A stretch of 64,000 nucleotides of DNA from RPQJ01 sp963706535 (GTDB taxonomy: Bacteria > Pseudomonadota > Gammaproteobacteria > Steroidobacterales > Steroidobacteraceae), in the NCBI GenBank assembly GCA_963706535.1, contig CAVPMU010000012.1, positions 124,001 to 188,000 of the forward strand, read 5' to 3'. The position numbers and the translations under genes are program-made. Of the stretch, positions 35,672-43,631 are shown one piece after another (position 1 is the first letter of the stretch; each line of letters opens with the position of its first letter). The notes beneath the pieces were generated by a model. That model was not told the DNA's origin, searched no databases, and saw nothing but the letters and a program-made list of their open reading frames with translations.

Positions 35672-36478
35672 ATGGCCCGATTCAAGTCCCGCGCGCCGAA
35701 CGAGCTGCTCTACAGCCTGTTCGCGCTGATCATCGTCACCATCGCCGTGCACGCGGTGTACGTGACGCTGGTCCGGCCGAAGGCGGCCACGATCCTCGCC
35801 GAGCAGCGCGCCGCGATGAAGCTCGATCCCAACTACGTCACCGAGCGCTCGATCTACGTGGTGATCAAGGACTGGGAGCAGGAGTCCTGCGTGATCCTCG
35901 CGCTGTGGGCGTTCGCGATCATTGGCTACAAGGCCTGGCAGGGGCGGGGCGAGCGCGCCATGCTCGAGCGCGATCTCGTGCAGGTGCCGGAGGGCATGCG
36001 CATCCTGCCGGAGGACACGCGCGAGTACGCGCGGCCGCTCGAGGCCCTGCCGTCGGACGAGGGCACGCGCCTGCTGCCACGGGCGCTGCTGGTCGCGCTC
36101 TATCGCTTTGGCGCCACGCGCAACGTGCAGGACGTCTCCGACGCGGCACGCGGCGTGTGCGAAGCCGAGGCGGAGCGACTCGATTCCGAGCTGTCGATGC
36201 TGCGCTACATCGCCTGGGCCATCCCGGCGATCGGCTTCATCGGCACGGTACGCGGCATCGGCGATGCGCTCGGCGAGGCGCACAAGGCGGTCACCGGCGA
36301 TGTCTCGGGCGTCACCGAGGGCCTCGGCGTGGCATTCAACTCCACGCTCATCGCGCTGCTCATCAGCATCGTGCTGATGTTCCTGCTGCACCAGCTGCAA
36401 CTCGCCCAGGAGCGACTCGTGCTCGACAGCGAGACCTACCTCGACCAGCACCTGATCCGCCACCTGCAGGTGCGCTGA
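35672..36478 (+). CDS. MotA/TolQ/ExbB-family proton channel protein
   Basis: 268-residue inner-membrane protein. Hydrophobic segments lie at about 12-34, 71-89, 177-196 and 219-241. The last two carry the family signature: IPAIGFIGTVRGIGDAL and GLGVAFNSTLIALLISIVLM, with conserved threonines T192 and T226 as in TolQ/ExbB. A cytoplasmic loop of about 85 residues (90-176) matches TolQ topology. In known systems this subunit forms a pentamer around a dimer of ExbD/TolR/MotB and converts ion flow into movement. No ExbD/TolR gene is adjacent; the two vWA proteins encoded downstream are candidates for that role. A strong ribosome site (ggagagaga) precedes the ATG. Confidence 0.9.
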   Translation: MARFKSRAPNELLYSLFALIIVTIAVHAVYVTLVRPKAATILAEQRAAMKLDPNYVTERSIYVVIKDWEQESCVILALWAFAIIGYKAWQGRGERAMLERDLVQVPEGMRILPEDTREYARPLEALPSDEGTRLLPRALLVALYRFGATRNVQDVSDAARGVCEAEAERLDSELSMLRYIAWAIPAIGFIGTVRGIGDALGEAHKAVTGDVSGVTEGLGVAFNSTLIALLISIVLMFLLHQLQLAQERLVLDSETYLDQHLIRHLQVR

Positions 36479-36484
36479 GCCGCG

Positions 36485-37861
36485 ATGACGCTGGCCCTCG
36501 AAATCAACGACGTCGGGCTCGTCCTCGCGGCCGACGGGGAGTTGCTCGCCGACGAGCCGGGTTACGCGATGCTCGATGGGCGCGAGCCCGAGACCGGCAC
36601 GGCTGCGGCACGGCGCTCGCGGCTGAAGCCGCTCTATGCCGAGACGCGCCACTGGCAGGACCTCGGCACGTCGGCGCTCGCACGACCCATGCCCGCCGCG
36701 ACGACCCATGCCGAAGTCGCCTACGCGCAGCTCGCGAGTCTCGTGCGACCGCACCTCGCGCGCGGGCCGCAGCTGCTGGTCGCCACGCCGCCCTGGTACA
36801 CGCGCGAGCAGCTCGCGTTGCTGCTCGGCATTGCGCAGGAGGCCGGCCTCGAGCCCGTCGGCCTCGTCGATGCCGGGCTCGCGGCGGCATCGCTCGAGCC
36901 CGCGCCCGACAGCGTGCTGCAGCTCGAGCTCGGGCTGCATCGGGCCGTGCTGAGCGTGCTCGACCGCGGCGGCGACCTGCGCCGCACCCGCTACGACCTG
37001 CTGCCGCAGCACGGCTGGCTCGCGCTGCAGCAGGCGTGGCTCGACCTCGTCGCCGCGACGTTCGTGCGCAAGACCCGCTACGACCCGCTGCACGAGGCGA
37101 CGACCGAGCAACGACTGTGCGACGGACTGCCCGCCTGGCTCGAGCGGCTGAATGATGCATCGACGGTCACGATCACGGTCGAGGCGACGGGCGGTCCCCA
37201 CACGATCGAGCTCGCGAACAGCGACTTCGCTGCCGCGGCGGCCCGCATCTACGACGAGTACGCGCGCGTGCTGCAGCGTGCACGCAGCGCCGGGGGGCCG
37301 TTGCACGTCAGGCTCTCGCACCGTCTCGCGACGCTGCCCGGGCTCGACGCGCGGCTCGGCGAGATCCGCGACTGCGAGCTGGTACGCCTGCCGCGCGGCG
37401 CGGCGGCACTCGGCGCGCTCGCCTACGAGGCGCAACTGCGACAGGGCGGCAACGGCGGCGTCGCGCTCGTGCAGCACCTGCCGGTGCCGGTGCGGCCGGG
37501 CGTGGCGCGCGCGCCGGCTGCATCGTCCAGGATTCCGCCCGACGCGCGCCCGACGCACGTCGTCTTCCAGGGTCGCGCCTACCCCATCGACGCGCGGCCG
37601 CTGCTCCTCGGCTCGGCGGTCGGCGACGGCCGTCGTGCCGTGCCGATCCCGCCCGGGCCCGGCATATCGCGCGCGCACTGCACGCTCGTGCGCGAGGACG
37701 GTGCGGCCTGGCTCGAGGACCACAGCACCTACGGCACGCTGGTGAACGACGAGCGCACCCGCGGTCGCGTCGAGTTGCGCGCGGGTGACCGGCTCAGGCT
37801 CGGCAGCCCGGGCGTCGAATGCGAGCTCGTGCGCATGGTGGACGACGATGGCGCGGCGTAA
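36485..37861 (+). CDS. Actin/Hsp70-fold ATPase-like domain fused to an FHA domain
   Basis: 458 residues. Residues 1-350 resemble Hsp70/actin-superfamily proteins: LEINDVGLVLAADGELL as a phosphate-1-like strand turn, LLVATPPWYTREQLALLLGI, AGLEPVGLVDAGLAAASL and LQLELGLHRAVLSVLDRGG. Conservation of nucleotide-binding residues is low, so ATP hydrolysis is uncertain. Residues 365-455 are a canonical FHA domain (RPLLLGSAVGDG, ISRAHCTLV, HSTYGTLVND, LRAGDRLRLG) that should bind phosphothreonine peptides in the cytoplasm. No signal or membrane segment is present. It lies six bases after the proton-channel gene and overlaps the first vWA gene by 14 bp. A cytoplasmic regulatory hub is the most plausible role. 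Confidence 0.82.
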   Translation: MTLALEINDVGLVLAADGELLADEPGYAMLDGREPETGTAAARRSRLKPLYAETRHWQDLGTSALARPMPAATTHAEVAYAQLASLVRPHLARGPQLLVATPPWYTREQLALLLGIAQEAGLEPVGLVDAGLAAASLEPAPDSVLQLELGLHRAVLSVLDRGGDLRRTRYDLLPQHGWLALQQAWLDLVAATFVRKTRYDPLHEATTEQRLCDGLPAWLERLNDASTVTITVEATGGPHTIELANSDFAAAAARIYDEYARVLQRARSAGGPLHVRLSHRLATLPGLDARLGEIRDCELVRLPRGAAALGALAYEAQLRQGGNGGVALVQHLPVPVRPGVARAPAASSRIPPDARPTHVVFQGRAYPIDARPLLLGSAVGDGRRAVPIPPGPGISRAHCTLVREDGAAWLEDHSTYGTLVNDERTRGRVELRAGDRLRLGSPGVECELVRMVDDDGAA

Positions 37862-38939
37862 GACCGAGATCTTCAGCCTGTCGTTCCTCGACGTGATCGC
37901 GTGCGGCTTCGGCGCGATCGTGCTGTTCTACACCATCCTGAGCGCCCAGGCCGGCATGCAGCGCGAGCGCCGCAACGACGACCTGCAGGCGGAAGTGGAC
38001 GAGCTCGAGGAACGCGTCCTCGACGGCTACAAGAACCTCGTTGTGCTCAGGAACTCGCTCGAGGGCTCCGACGAGGCGGTGCCGGCGGAGGGGCTCGCCA
38101 ACCGCATCCTCGAGGAGCAGGAGCGGCTGCGGCAGCAGCTCGCCGAGGCGGAGCGCGACACGCTCTCGAAACGCGAGGCCATCGAGCGGCTGAAGCAGGA
38201 CCTGAAGTCGCTCGACGAGGGTACGCGCCGCCTGAGCGCCGGTACGCCGAGTCCCGGGCAACCGGGCACGCGCATCAAGGGCTTCGTGGGCAGCGGCGAC
38301 CGGCAGTACCTGACGGGGCTGAAGGTGGGCGGCGCACGCATCCTGGTCCTGGTCGACGCCTCGGCCAGCATGATGGACGAATCGGTCGTGAACGTGATCC
38401 GGCTGCGCAACATGCCCGAGGTGCGGCGCCTCGCCGCCGAGAAGTGGCGACGCACGGTCGGCACCGTGGACTGGCTCACCGCGCAGCTGCCGGCGAAGTC
38501 GCAGTTCCAGGTGTACGCGTTCAACACGACGGCGCGGCCACTGGTGCCGGGCAGTGCGGGCAAGTGGCTCGGCGCCGACGACGCCGACGCGCTCAACGAC
38601 GCACTGCGCGAGTTGCGCAAGGTCGTGCCGCAGGACGGCACCAGCCTCGAGAACGCGCTTGCCGTCATCGGCAGCCTGTCGCCACGCCCGGACAACGTCA
38701 TCCTCGTCACCGACGGGCTCCCGACGCAGGGGGCCACGCCGCCCGCGGTCCGCAGGACGATCGACGGCGAGGGCCGGCTGCGACTCTTCCAGCGGGCCAT
38801 CGGCCGCGTGCCGGCGGGCATTCCGGTCAACGTCATCCTGCTGCCGATGGAGGGCGATCCACTGGCGCCGAGCGCCTACTGGGCGCTGGCCCGGCGCACC
38901 AACGGCTCGTTCCTGAGCCCGGCACGAGACTGGCCGTGA
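37848..38939 (+). CDS. vWA protein with ExbD-like N-terminal membrane helix (paralogue 1)
   Basis: 363 residues. A short basic N-terminus precedes a single membrane helix with an acidic residue, EIFSLSFLDVIACGFGAIVL (D15). Its pattern resembles the ion-carrying helix of ExbD (TPFIDVMLVLLIIF). Next comes a long coiled coil (about 37-130: LQAEVDELEERV, ILEEQERLRQQLAEAERD), then a von Willebrand A domain with MIDAS D170-A-S172-A-S174, an intact DGTSLENAL and VILVTDGLP. Topology predicts the coiled coil and vWA domain in the periplasm. It shares architecture and the helix motif with the next gene, which overlaps it by GTGA. Confidence 0.85.
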   Translation: MARRKTEIFSLSFLDVIACGFGAIVLFYTILSAQAGMQRERRNDDLQAEVDELEERVLDGYKNLVVLRNSLEGSDEAVPAEGLANRILEEQERLRQQLAEAERDTLSKREAIERLKQDLKSLDEGTRRLSAGTPSPGQPGTRIKGFVGSGDRQYLTGLKVGGARILVLVDASASMMDESVVNVIRLRNMPEVRRLAAEKWRRTVGTVDWLTAQLPAKSQFQVYAFNTTARPLVPGSAGKWLGADDADALNDALRELRKVVPQDGTSLENALAVIGSLSPRPDNVILVTDGLPTQGATPPAVRRTIDGEGRLRLFQRAIGRVPAGIPVNVILLPMEGDPLAPSAYWALARRTNGSFLSPARDWP

Positions 38940-39949
38940 AGCGCTCGCGATCCGGCCGCCGCGACGTGGAGGTCTTCAGCCTCTCGTTCCTCGACGCGAT
39001 CTGCTGCGGCTTCGGCGCCGTGATCCTGCTGCTGGTGCTCACCGAGGTGGGCGAGCCCGTGGTGTTCGAGAAGTCGCGCGAGGACCTGCAGGGCCGCGTG
39101 CTCAAGCTGCAGCAGGAACTCGAGCAGATCCGCGGCACCAGCGAGGTGCTGAACCGCGAACTCGCGGCGCGCCGCATCCAGCTCTCGGAAGAGCAGCAGA
39201 AGATCGCACGGCTGCGCGGCGACCTGAGCGCGCTGCGCGGCCAGTACGAGTCCTCGCGCAAGGACGCCGAGGTTGCGAACCAGGTCGCGGGCCAGCTGGT
39301 CTCGGCGCAGCAGGAGCTCACCGAGGAGATGAAGCGGTTGCTCGGCGCGCAGTATCGCCGCAAGGAGGATTCGCCGATCGGCGGCGTGCCGGTCGACAGC
39401 GAGTACATCATCTTCATCATCGACACCTCGGGCAGCATGGCGAACTACGCCTGGCCGCTGATGCTCACGAAGATGCAGGAGGTGCTCGACGCCTATCCCA
39501 CCGTGAAGGGCTGGCAGGTGATGAGCGACGAGGGCGGCTACATGTTCCCGTCCTACCGCGGGCGCTGGCTGCCGGACACGCCGACACAGCGCAAGCTGGT
39601 GCTCGAGCGCCTGCGCGGCTGGTTCCCGTTCAGCAACTCGAGCCCCGTCGAGGGCATCGTGGAGGCCATCCGCACCTATCACGCGACCGGCCGCAGGATC
39701 AGCCTGTACGTGCTCGGCGACGAGTTCACCGGCTCGTCGATCGACTCGGTGGTGCGGGCGGTGGACGTGATCAATCGCGAGGACCGCAGCGGGCAGCGCC
39801 GGGTGCGCATACATTCGATCGGCTTCCCGGTGCGGCCGGACGCGCCGCAGTACACCAGCGTCCGCTTCGCCACGCTGATGCGCATCCTGTGTGCGCGCAA
39901 CGGCGGCACGTTCGTCGGTCTGAACGAGCCGGGCAGCTACCGGCGGTGA
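38936..39949 (+). CDS. vWA protein with ExbD-like N-terminal membrane helix (paralogue 2)
   Basis: 337 residues, GTG start overlapping the preceding stop. The N-terminus repeats the paralogue motif: VEVFSLSFLDAICCGFGAVI (D20 in the helix). A strongly predicted coiled coil follows (about 45-140: LQGRVLKLQQELEQIRG, QLSEEQQKIARLRGDLSALR), then a vWA domain with MIDAS D163-T-S165-G-S167 (IIFIIDTSGSMANYAW) and a conserved GYMFPSYRGRWLPDTPT insertion. Hetero-oligomerisation with paralogue 1 through both helix and coiled coil is likely. The vWA domain would bind a partner in the periplasm or at the cell wall. Confidence 0.85.
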   Translation: MKRSRSGRRDVEVFSLSFLDAICCGFGAVILLLVLTEVGEPVVFEKSREDLQGRVLKLQQELEQIRGTSEVLNRELAARRIQLSEEQQKIARLRGDLSALRGQYESSRKDAEVANQVAGQLVSAQQELTEEMKRLLGAQYRRKEDSPIGGVPVDSEYIIFIIDTSGSMANYAWPLMLTKMQEVLDAYPTVKGWQVMSDEGGYMFPSYRGRWLPDTPTQRKLVLERLRGWFPFSNSSPVEGIVEAIRTYHATGRRISLYVLGDEFTGSSIDSVVRAVDVINREDRSGQRRVRIHSIGFPVRPDAPQYTSVRFATLMRILCARNGGTFVGLNEPGSYRR

Positions 39950-39965
39950 CGGGGATCGTGCGACG

Positions 39966-40655
39966 ATGCAGCCGATGACCGCACGGGCATTGCGTGGCTG
40001 CGACGTGAAGCGACGGGCTTCGCTGCGTTGGGCGGCGCTCGCGGCGCTCGCGCTGCTCGCCGCCTGCGGGACCACCGAGTTCGAGTCGAAGCCGGTCATC
40101 CCGGGGCCGCTCGTCGAGAAGATCCCGGTCGTGGTGGGCGTACATATCCCGGCCGAGTTCCGCGAGCAGGTGCATCGCGAGAAACGCAACGGCGCGAACT
40201 TCGCGATCTCGCTGGGTGCGGGACAGGCTGCCGGCTTCGAGCGCCTGCTCGAGGCGATGTTCATCCGCACGGTGCCCGTGCCCGCGGCCGATGCCGGCGT
40301 GCGCACCGATCCCGAGATCCGCGGCGTGCTCGAGCCGGTGCTCGAGGAGTTCGCGTTCATCACGCCCGTCGAGGCCGGGGACAACCTCTACGCCGTGAGC
40401 CTGAAGTACCGCATCAACGGCTATACGCCAAGCGGTGAGCTGATCGATTCGTGGCGGTTCACCGGCTACGGGACGCAGATGGCCGGGTCGCTGGGCACCA
40501 AGGGCAAGGAGGCGCTGCAGCAAGCCACGTCGCTCGCGATCCGCGATGCGGCTGCCAAGCTCGCCACCGAGCTTCGCGACCAGGCGGTAATCAGGGGATT
40601 GCTGCCCGGTGAGGCGGCGCACGCTCCCCTGGAGATCGTCCCGCCGGGACCGTGA
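39966..40655 (+). CDS. Lipoprotein, last gene of the envelope operon
   Basis: 229 residues, lipobox LLAAC. The mature domain (VVVGVHIPAEFREQVHREKR, LGAGQAAGFERLLEAMFIRT, NLYAVSLKYRINGYTPSGEL, ATSLAIRDAAAKLATELRDQ) has the alternating strand-helix plan of small YajG/LptE-like outer-membrane lipoproteins, though no family is certain. It follows the second vWA gene by 16 bp and ends three bases before the convergent TPR gene. Two ATGs (39966 and 39975) are close together. Confidence 0.75.
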   Translation: MQPMTARALRGCDVKRRASLRWAALAALALLAACGTTEFESKPVIPGPLVEKIPVVVGVHIPAEFREQVHREKRNGANFAISLGAGQAAGFERLLEAMFIRTVPVPAADAGVRTDPEIRGVLEPVLEEFAFITPVEAGDNLYAVSLKYRINGYTPSGELIDSWRFTGYGTQMAGSLGTKGKEALQQATSLAIRDAAAKLATELRDQAVIRGLLPGEAAHAPLEIVPPGP

Positions 40656-40658
40656 GCC

Positions 40659-42131
40659 TCACTTCTCCGCCTCGGGCGGCTTCTCGAGCAGGACGTAGAA
40701 CGGCTGCACGAAGCGCACGCCGGTGGTCGCGACGGGCTGGCCGTCCACCAGTCGTGGCCGGTAGCGCGCGGTCGCAGCCGCGCGCAGCGCCTGCTCGGCG
40801 AGCCGTGGGTCGCTGGCGTCGGTCACCACCTTGGGATCCTGCACCCGACCCAGCGCGGTGACCATCAGCTCGATCTCGACGTAGCGCAACTCGGCCTCGG
40901 TGGCCGGGCGGCTGCGGTAGCGGTCCCAGGATTCCGGCAACGCGTAGTGCACCAGCACCGGCTGGCCGAACAGCGCGTCCGTGAGCGGCTTGCCGCCCAC
41001 CTGTTCGCCCTGGGCTGCCTTCCAGGCCTGCTGGTAGTGCTGAATTGCCTGTTCGTCGCGGTCGCGCCACTGCAGCCAGTCGCCGAACTGGGTGTGCGTG
41101 TCCGCGACCTGGACCGGCGCGGGATTCGCGCCCGTGCCTGCGATCCGCACGGCCCGCTCCAGCGCCTGCTGGCCCTCCGTCAGGAACGTGCTCGGCGCGA
41201 AGGACGCCGGCACTTGCAGGGCCGGGTCGTGGAACAGCGTGCGCCGCTCCGCATCGTCCGACATCCGTTCCTGCTGCACGGGGTCGAGCAGGCGACGACG
41301 GGCGTTTTCCGCGATCGCGGTGAGCGGCCCGACGAGATTGCGCGAGTCCTCGCCCTCGGCCGCCTCGATGATGCCGATCGCACGCCGCAGGGATTGCCGC
41401 GCCGCATCGTACGCGCCGCCGCGCGCATACCAGCGGCCGATCGACTCGAGTTCCTGCGCGAAGCGCAGGCTGCCGGCGCCGTACCTGTGCTCCACGATGC
41501 GCAGCGCGTAGCGACGCGCCTGCAGCGCTTCCGGCATGCGGTCGAGCGCGCCGAGCGACTCGGCCTGCTTCTCGAGCAGTGGCAGCTGCTCCTCGTCGAA
41601 CAGCCCCGCGGTGCGACGGCTGAGCGCGATGGCCTGCTCGAATCGCGCCGCCGCGAGGTCGTGCCGCTTAGCCGCGTGATAGGTCGTGGCGAGGCCCGCG
41701 GTCGCGCGCACGAGTCGTGGCGGCAGGCGCCGGCCGGTCCGTTCGATCAGTTCGATGACACGCAGGTAACTCGCCTCGGCGCCCGCGTAGTCCCCGGCGT
41801 GGAACTGCGTGGTGGCGAGGTTCATCAGCGCGGCCTGCAGTTCCTCCGCGCCGGTGGGCGTCGCGAGGTCCGTCAGGTCCACGACCTCCTGCGCCGGCGC
41901 GAGCGCCTCCTGGTACTTCTTCTCGTCGAACAGGCGCCGGAATTCCGTAAAAACATCTGCCCGCGAGCGCGCCACCGGCGTCGCCGCGGGAGTGGCGGTG
42001 GGCGCCGAGGCCGGTGCCGCGGGCTGCGTCGGCTCCTCCGCGAACGATGCGCCCCACGACGCGACCAGCAGCGTCGAGGCGACGAGTCGTGAACCGGACA
42101 GGAGGCGGGATCTGGCGCGGCGCAGCTTCAC
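40659..42131 (-). CDS. Exported TPR protein with TonB-like C-terminal domain
   Basis: 490 residues with a Sec signal (LVASTLLVASWGASFAEE) and a Pro/Ala/Thr-rich linker. A series of TPR units (about 55-300: YQEALAPAQEVVDL, YAGAEASYLRVIELIERTGR, HDLAAARFEQAIALSRRT, AYDAARQSLRRAIGIIEAAE) is followed by a C-terminal domain (YRSRPATEAELRYVEIELMV, LRAAATARYRPRLVDGQPVA, TTGVRFVQPFYVLLEK). That domain has the V/A-x-x-x-x-Y-x-P-x-x-x-x-G-x-P motif of TonB C-termini. It lacks the N-terminal helix of real TonB energisers. It converges on the envelope operon and lies 11 bp downstream of the AmmeMemo genes on the same strand. It could cooperate with the ExbB-like motor; that is inference. Confidence 0.78.
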   Translation of the reverse strand: MKLRRARSRLLSGSRLVASTLLVASWGASFAEEPTQPAAPASAPTATPAATPVARSRADVFTEFRRLFDEKKYQEALAPAQEVVDLTDLATPTGAEELQAALMNLATTQFHAGDYAGAEASYLRVIELIERTGRRLPPRLVRATAGLATTYHAAKRHDLAAARFEQAIALSRRTAGLFDEEQLPLLEKQAESLGALDRMPEALQARRYALRIVEHRYGAGSLRFAQELESIGRWYARGGAYDAARQSLRRAIGIIEAAEGEDSRNLVGPLTAIAENARRRLLDPVQQERMSDDAERRTLFHDPALQVPASFAPSTFLTEGQQALERAVRIAGTGANPAPVQVADTHTQFGDWLQWRDRDEQAIQHYQQAWKAAQGEQVGGKPLTDALFGQPVLVHYALPESWDRYRSRPATEAELRYVEIELMVTALGRVQDPKVVTDASDPRLAEQALRAAATARYRPRLVDGQPVATTGVRFVQPFYVLLEKPPEAEK

Positions 42132-42142
42132 GCCGCCAACAA

Positions 42143-42757
42143 CTACACGGGGACGATGAAGGATGCAATCTCGCGTCGGTCCGCGGCCAACGACTCGGTC
42201 CGGTAGCGCCAGACCTGCACGTCCGCTGCCCAGAAGTCGGCCGGCCAGCCGGCCTTGGCCTTCAGTCGCGCCAGGAAATCGCGCGGCTCATGCAGATGCT
42301 CCCACACCTTCGGCAGGAAGGTCGCGCGACGGTCGCGCCAGGCGATCACGAGTCCGTCCTGGCCCGGCACGAGCGTCTGGAGCAGGTGCTCCTCGCCCGG
42401 CGCCTCGACACGCTCGAGTGGCGACAGCACCGCGATCTCGAGGTCGACCTGCGCCCACTCGCGGGCCGCGAGCGGCGGGAAGCGCGGATCGTCGAACGCG
42501 CTCACCTGTGCGTTGCGCCACACGTCGAGCGCCAGCGCTCGCCGCGGCTCGATCGTGCCGCAGCAGCCGCGCAGTTCGCCGCCGATGGTCAGGGTCACGA
42601 AGCTCGCGCGCTCTGCCCGCAACTCGGCCGGCAGGCCTCCGAGCGCGGGCTCCACGGGCGTGCCGCCGGCGAGCCGTGCGTCGATGGCAGCCACCGCCGT
42701 GCGCACCAGGATCGCGCGCGAGCGGGACTCAAGGCTCGTAGAGGGCGTAGCTCCCAT
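42143..42757 (-). CDS. AmmeMemoRadiSam system protein A (AMMECR1 family)
   Basis: 204-residue AMMECR1-domain protein: ASFVTLTIGGELRGCCGTIE, NAQVSAFDDPRFPPL, VDLEIAVLSPLE and AWRDRRATFLPKVWEHL are the conserved blocks, including the invariant L-R-G-C-x-G motif. Biochemical function is unknown; the family forms a conserved trio with Memo and a radical SAM enzyme, and all three are found here. The start overlaps the end of the Memo gene by 29 bp. Confidence 0.92.
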   Translation of the reverse strand: MGATPSTSLESRSRAILVRTAVAAIDARLAGGTPVEPALGGLPAELRAERASFVTLTIGGELRGCCGTIEPRRALALDVWRNAQVSAFDDPRFPPLAAREWAQVDLEIAVLSPLERVEAPGEEHLLQTLVPGQDGLVIAWRDRRATFLPKVWEHLHEPRDFLARLKAKAGWPADFWAADVQVWRYRTESLAADRREIASFIVPV

Positions 42758-43544
42758 AACCGACCACCCGCGACCGGTCCCCGGCCGTGTCGCCGGAGTT
42801 GCGCTGGTCCAGCAGTGCGACGTGCAGGCCGCGGCGCCGCGCGACTTCCATCAGGCCGTTGATGCCGCGGGCGCCGCAAGCCTGTTCGTCCGAGAGGTCG
42901 CCGCGCCGCGCGAGGATCGACCGCGTGGTCTCGTCGTCGAGGTGCTGCGCCTCAGCGTAGGTGTGGTAGTGGCTCAGGTCGGAGCTCATCACGATCAGCG
43001 TCTCGGGTCCGCCCCACACCGCATCGAGCGCACGCGCCACCTGTTCGGGCGGCGCGAGGCCCACCGCGATCGGCAGCAGGTCGAATTCGCCGAGCACGGC
43101 CTGCAGGAACGGCAACTGTACCTCCAGCGAGTGCTCCGTCGCGTGTGGTGCGTCCGAGGTTCCGACCAGGCCGAGTTCGCGCAGTCGCCGGCGACCGGCC
43201 TCGTCGATCGGCACCTCGCCCAGCGGCGTCGCGAAACTATCGTCGGACGGCACGGCCATGCCGCGCATCGGCACCCGGTGGCTGGGCCCGAACAGTGCGA
43301 CGTGGCGGATGCCGGCGCCGGCGCCTTCCAGCAACCGGTAGCCGCGGCCCGCGACGGTACCGGAATACGGGTAGCCCGCGTGCGGAACGATCAGCGCCTT
43401 GGGCGCGCGCGCCGCCTCGGCGGTGCGGTGCTCGTGCAGGTAGCCGAGCACCGCTTCCCGCAGTCGGGGGCCGTCCTGCGGATAGAAGAGGCCGGCGACT
43501 GCCGGCGGCCTGACCCTTGACTTACCCGTGACCAGACTCAACAT
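42729..43544 (-). CDS. AmmeMemoRadiSam system protein B (Memo family)
   Basis: 271-residue MEMO-type protein. The family motifs RPPAVAGLFYPQD, LIVPHAGYPYSGTVAGRGY, HVALFGPSHRVPMRG, TEHSLEVQLPFLQ and VMSSDLSHYHTYAEAQ are intact and include the His, Asp and Cys-region residues of the class III dioxygenase-like pocket. Whether the bacterial protein is an enzyme is not known. ATG 43544 begins at the conserved region; the longer frame upstream runs over the intergenic DNA and the opposite strand of the radical SAM gene. It is divergent from that gene with an 87-bp spacer. Confidence 0.92.
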   Translation of the reverse strand: MLSLVTGKSRVRPPAVAGLFYPQDGPRLREAVLGYLHEHRTAEAARAPKALIVPHAGYPYSGTVAGRGYRLLEGAGAGIRHVALFGPSHRVPMRGMAVPSDDSFATPLGEVPIDEAGRRRLRELGLVGTSDAPHATEHSLEVQLPFLQAVLGEFDLLPIAVGLAPPEQVARALDAVWGGPETLIVMSSDLSHYHTYAEAQHLDDETTRSILARRGDLSDEQACGARGINGLMEVARRRGLHVALLDQRNSGDTAGDRSRVVGYGSYALYEP

Positions 43545-43631
43545 GGAGATAGATGGGCAGTTCGCGCCCGTTCCTTGGCTGCACTTGGTCGAGGGCCAAT
43601 ATCCCGCCCGCCGCGCACGGGTGCCAATCGT

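Noticed and set aside
37848..39949. vWA-MoxR type conflict or cofactor-insertion system
   Set aside because: No MoxR-like AAA ATPase is encoded nearby, and the N-terminal acidic membrane helix plus an ExbB-like neighbour fit a motor arrangement better.
27430..40655. Type VI secretion post-translational module (kinase, FHA, FGE-like PvdO/PpkA resemblance)
   Set aside because: No TssB/C sheath, Hcp, VgrG, ClpV, TssJ/L/M or PppA genes are present; shared domains alone do not make it a T6SS.
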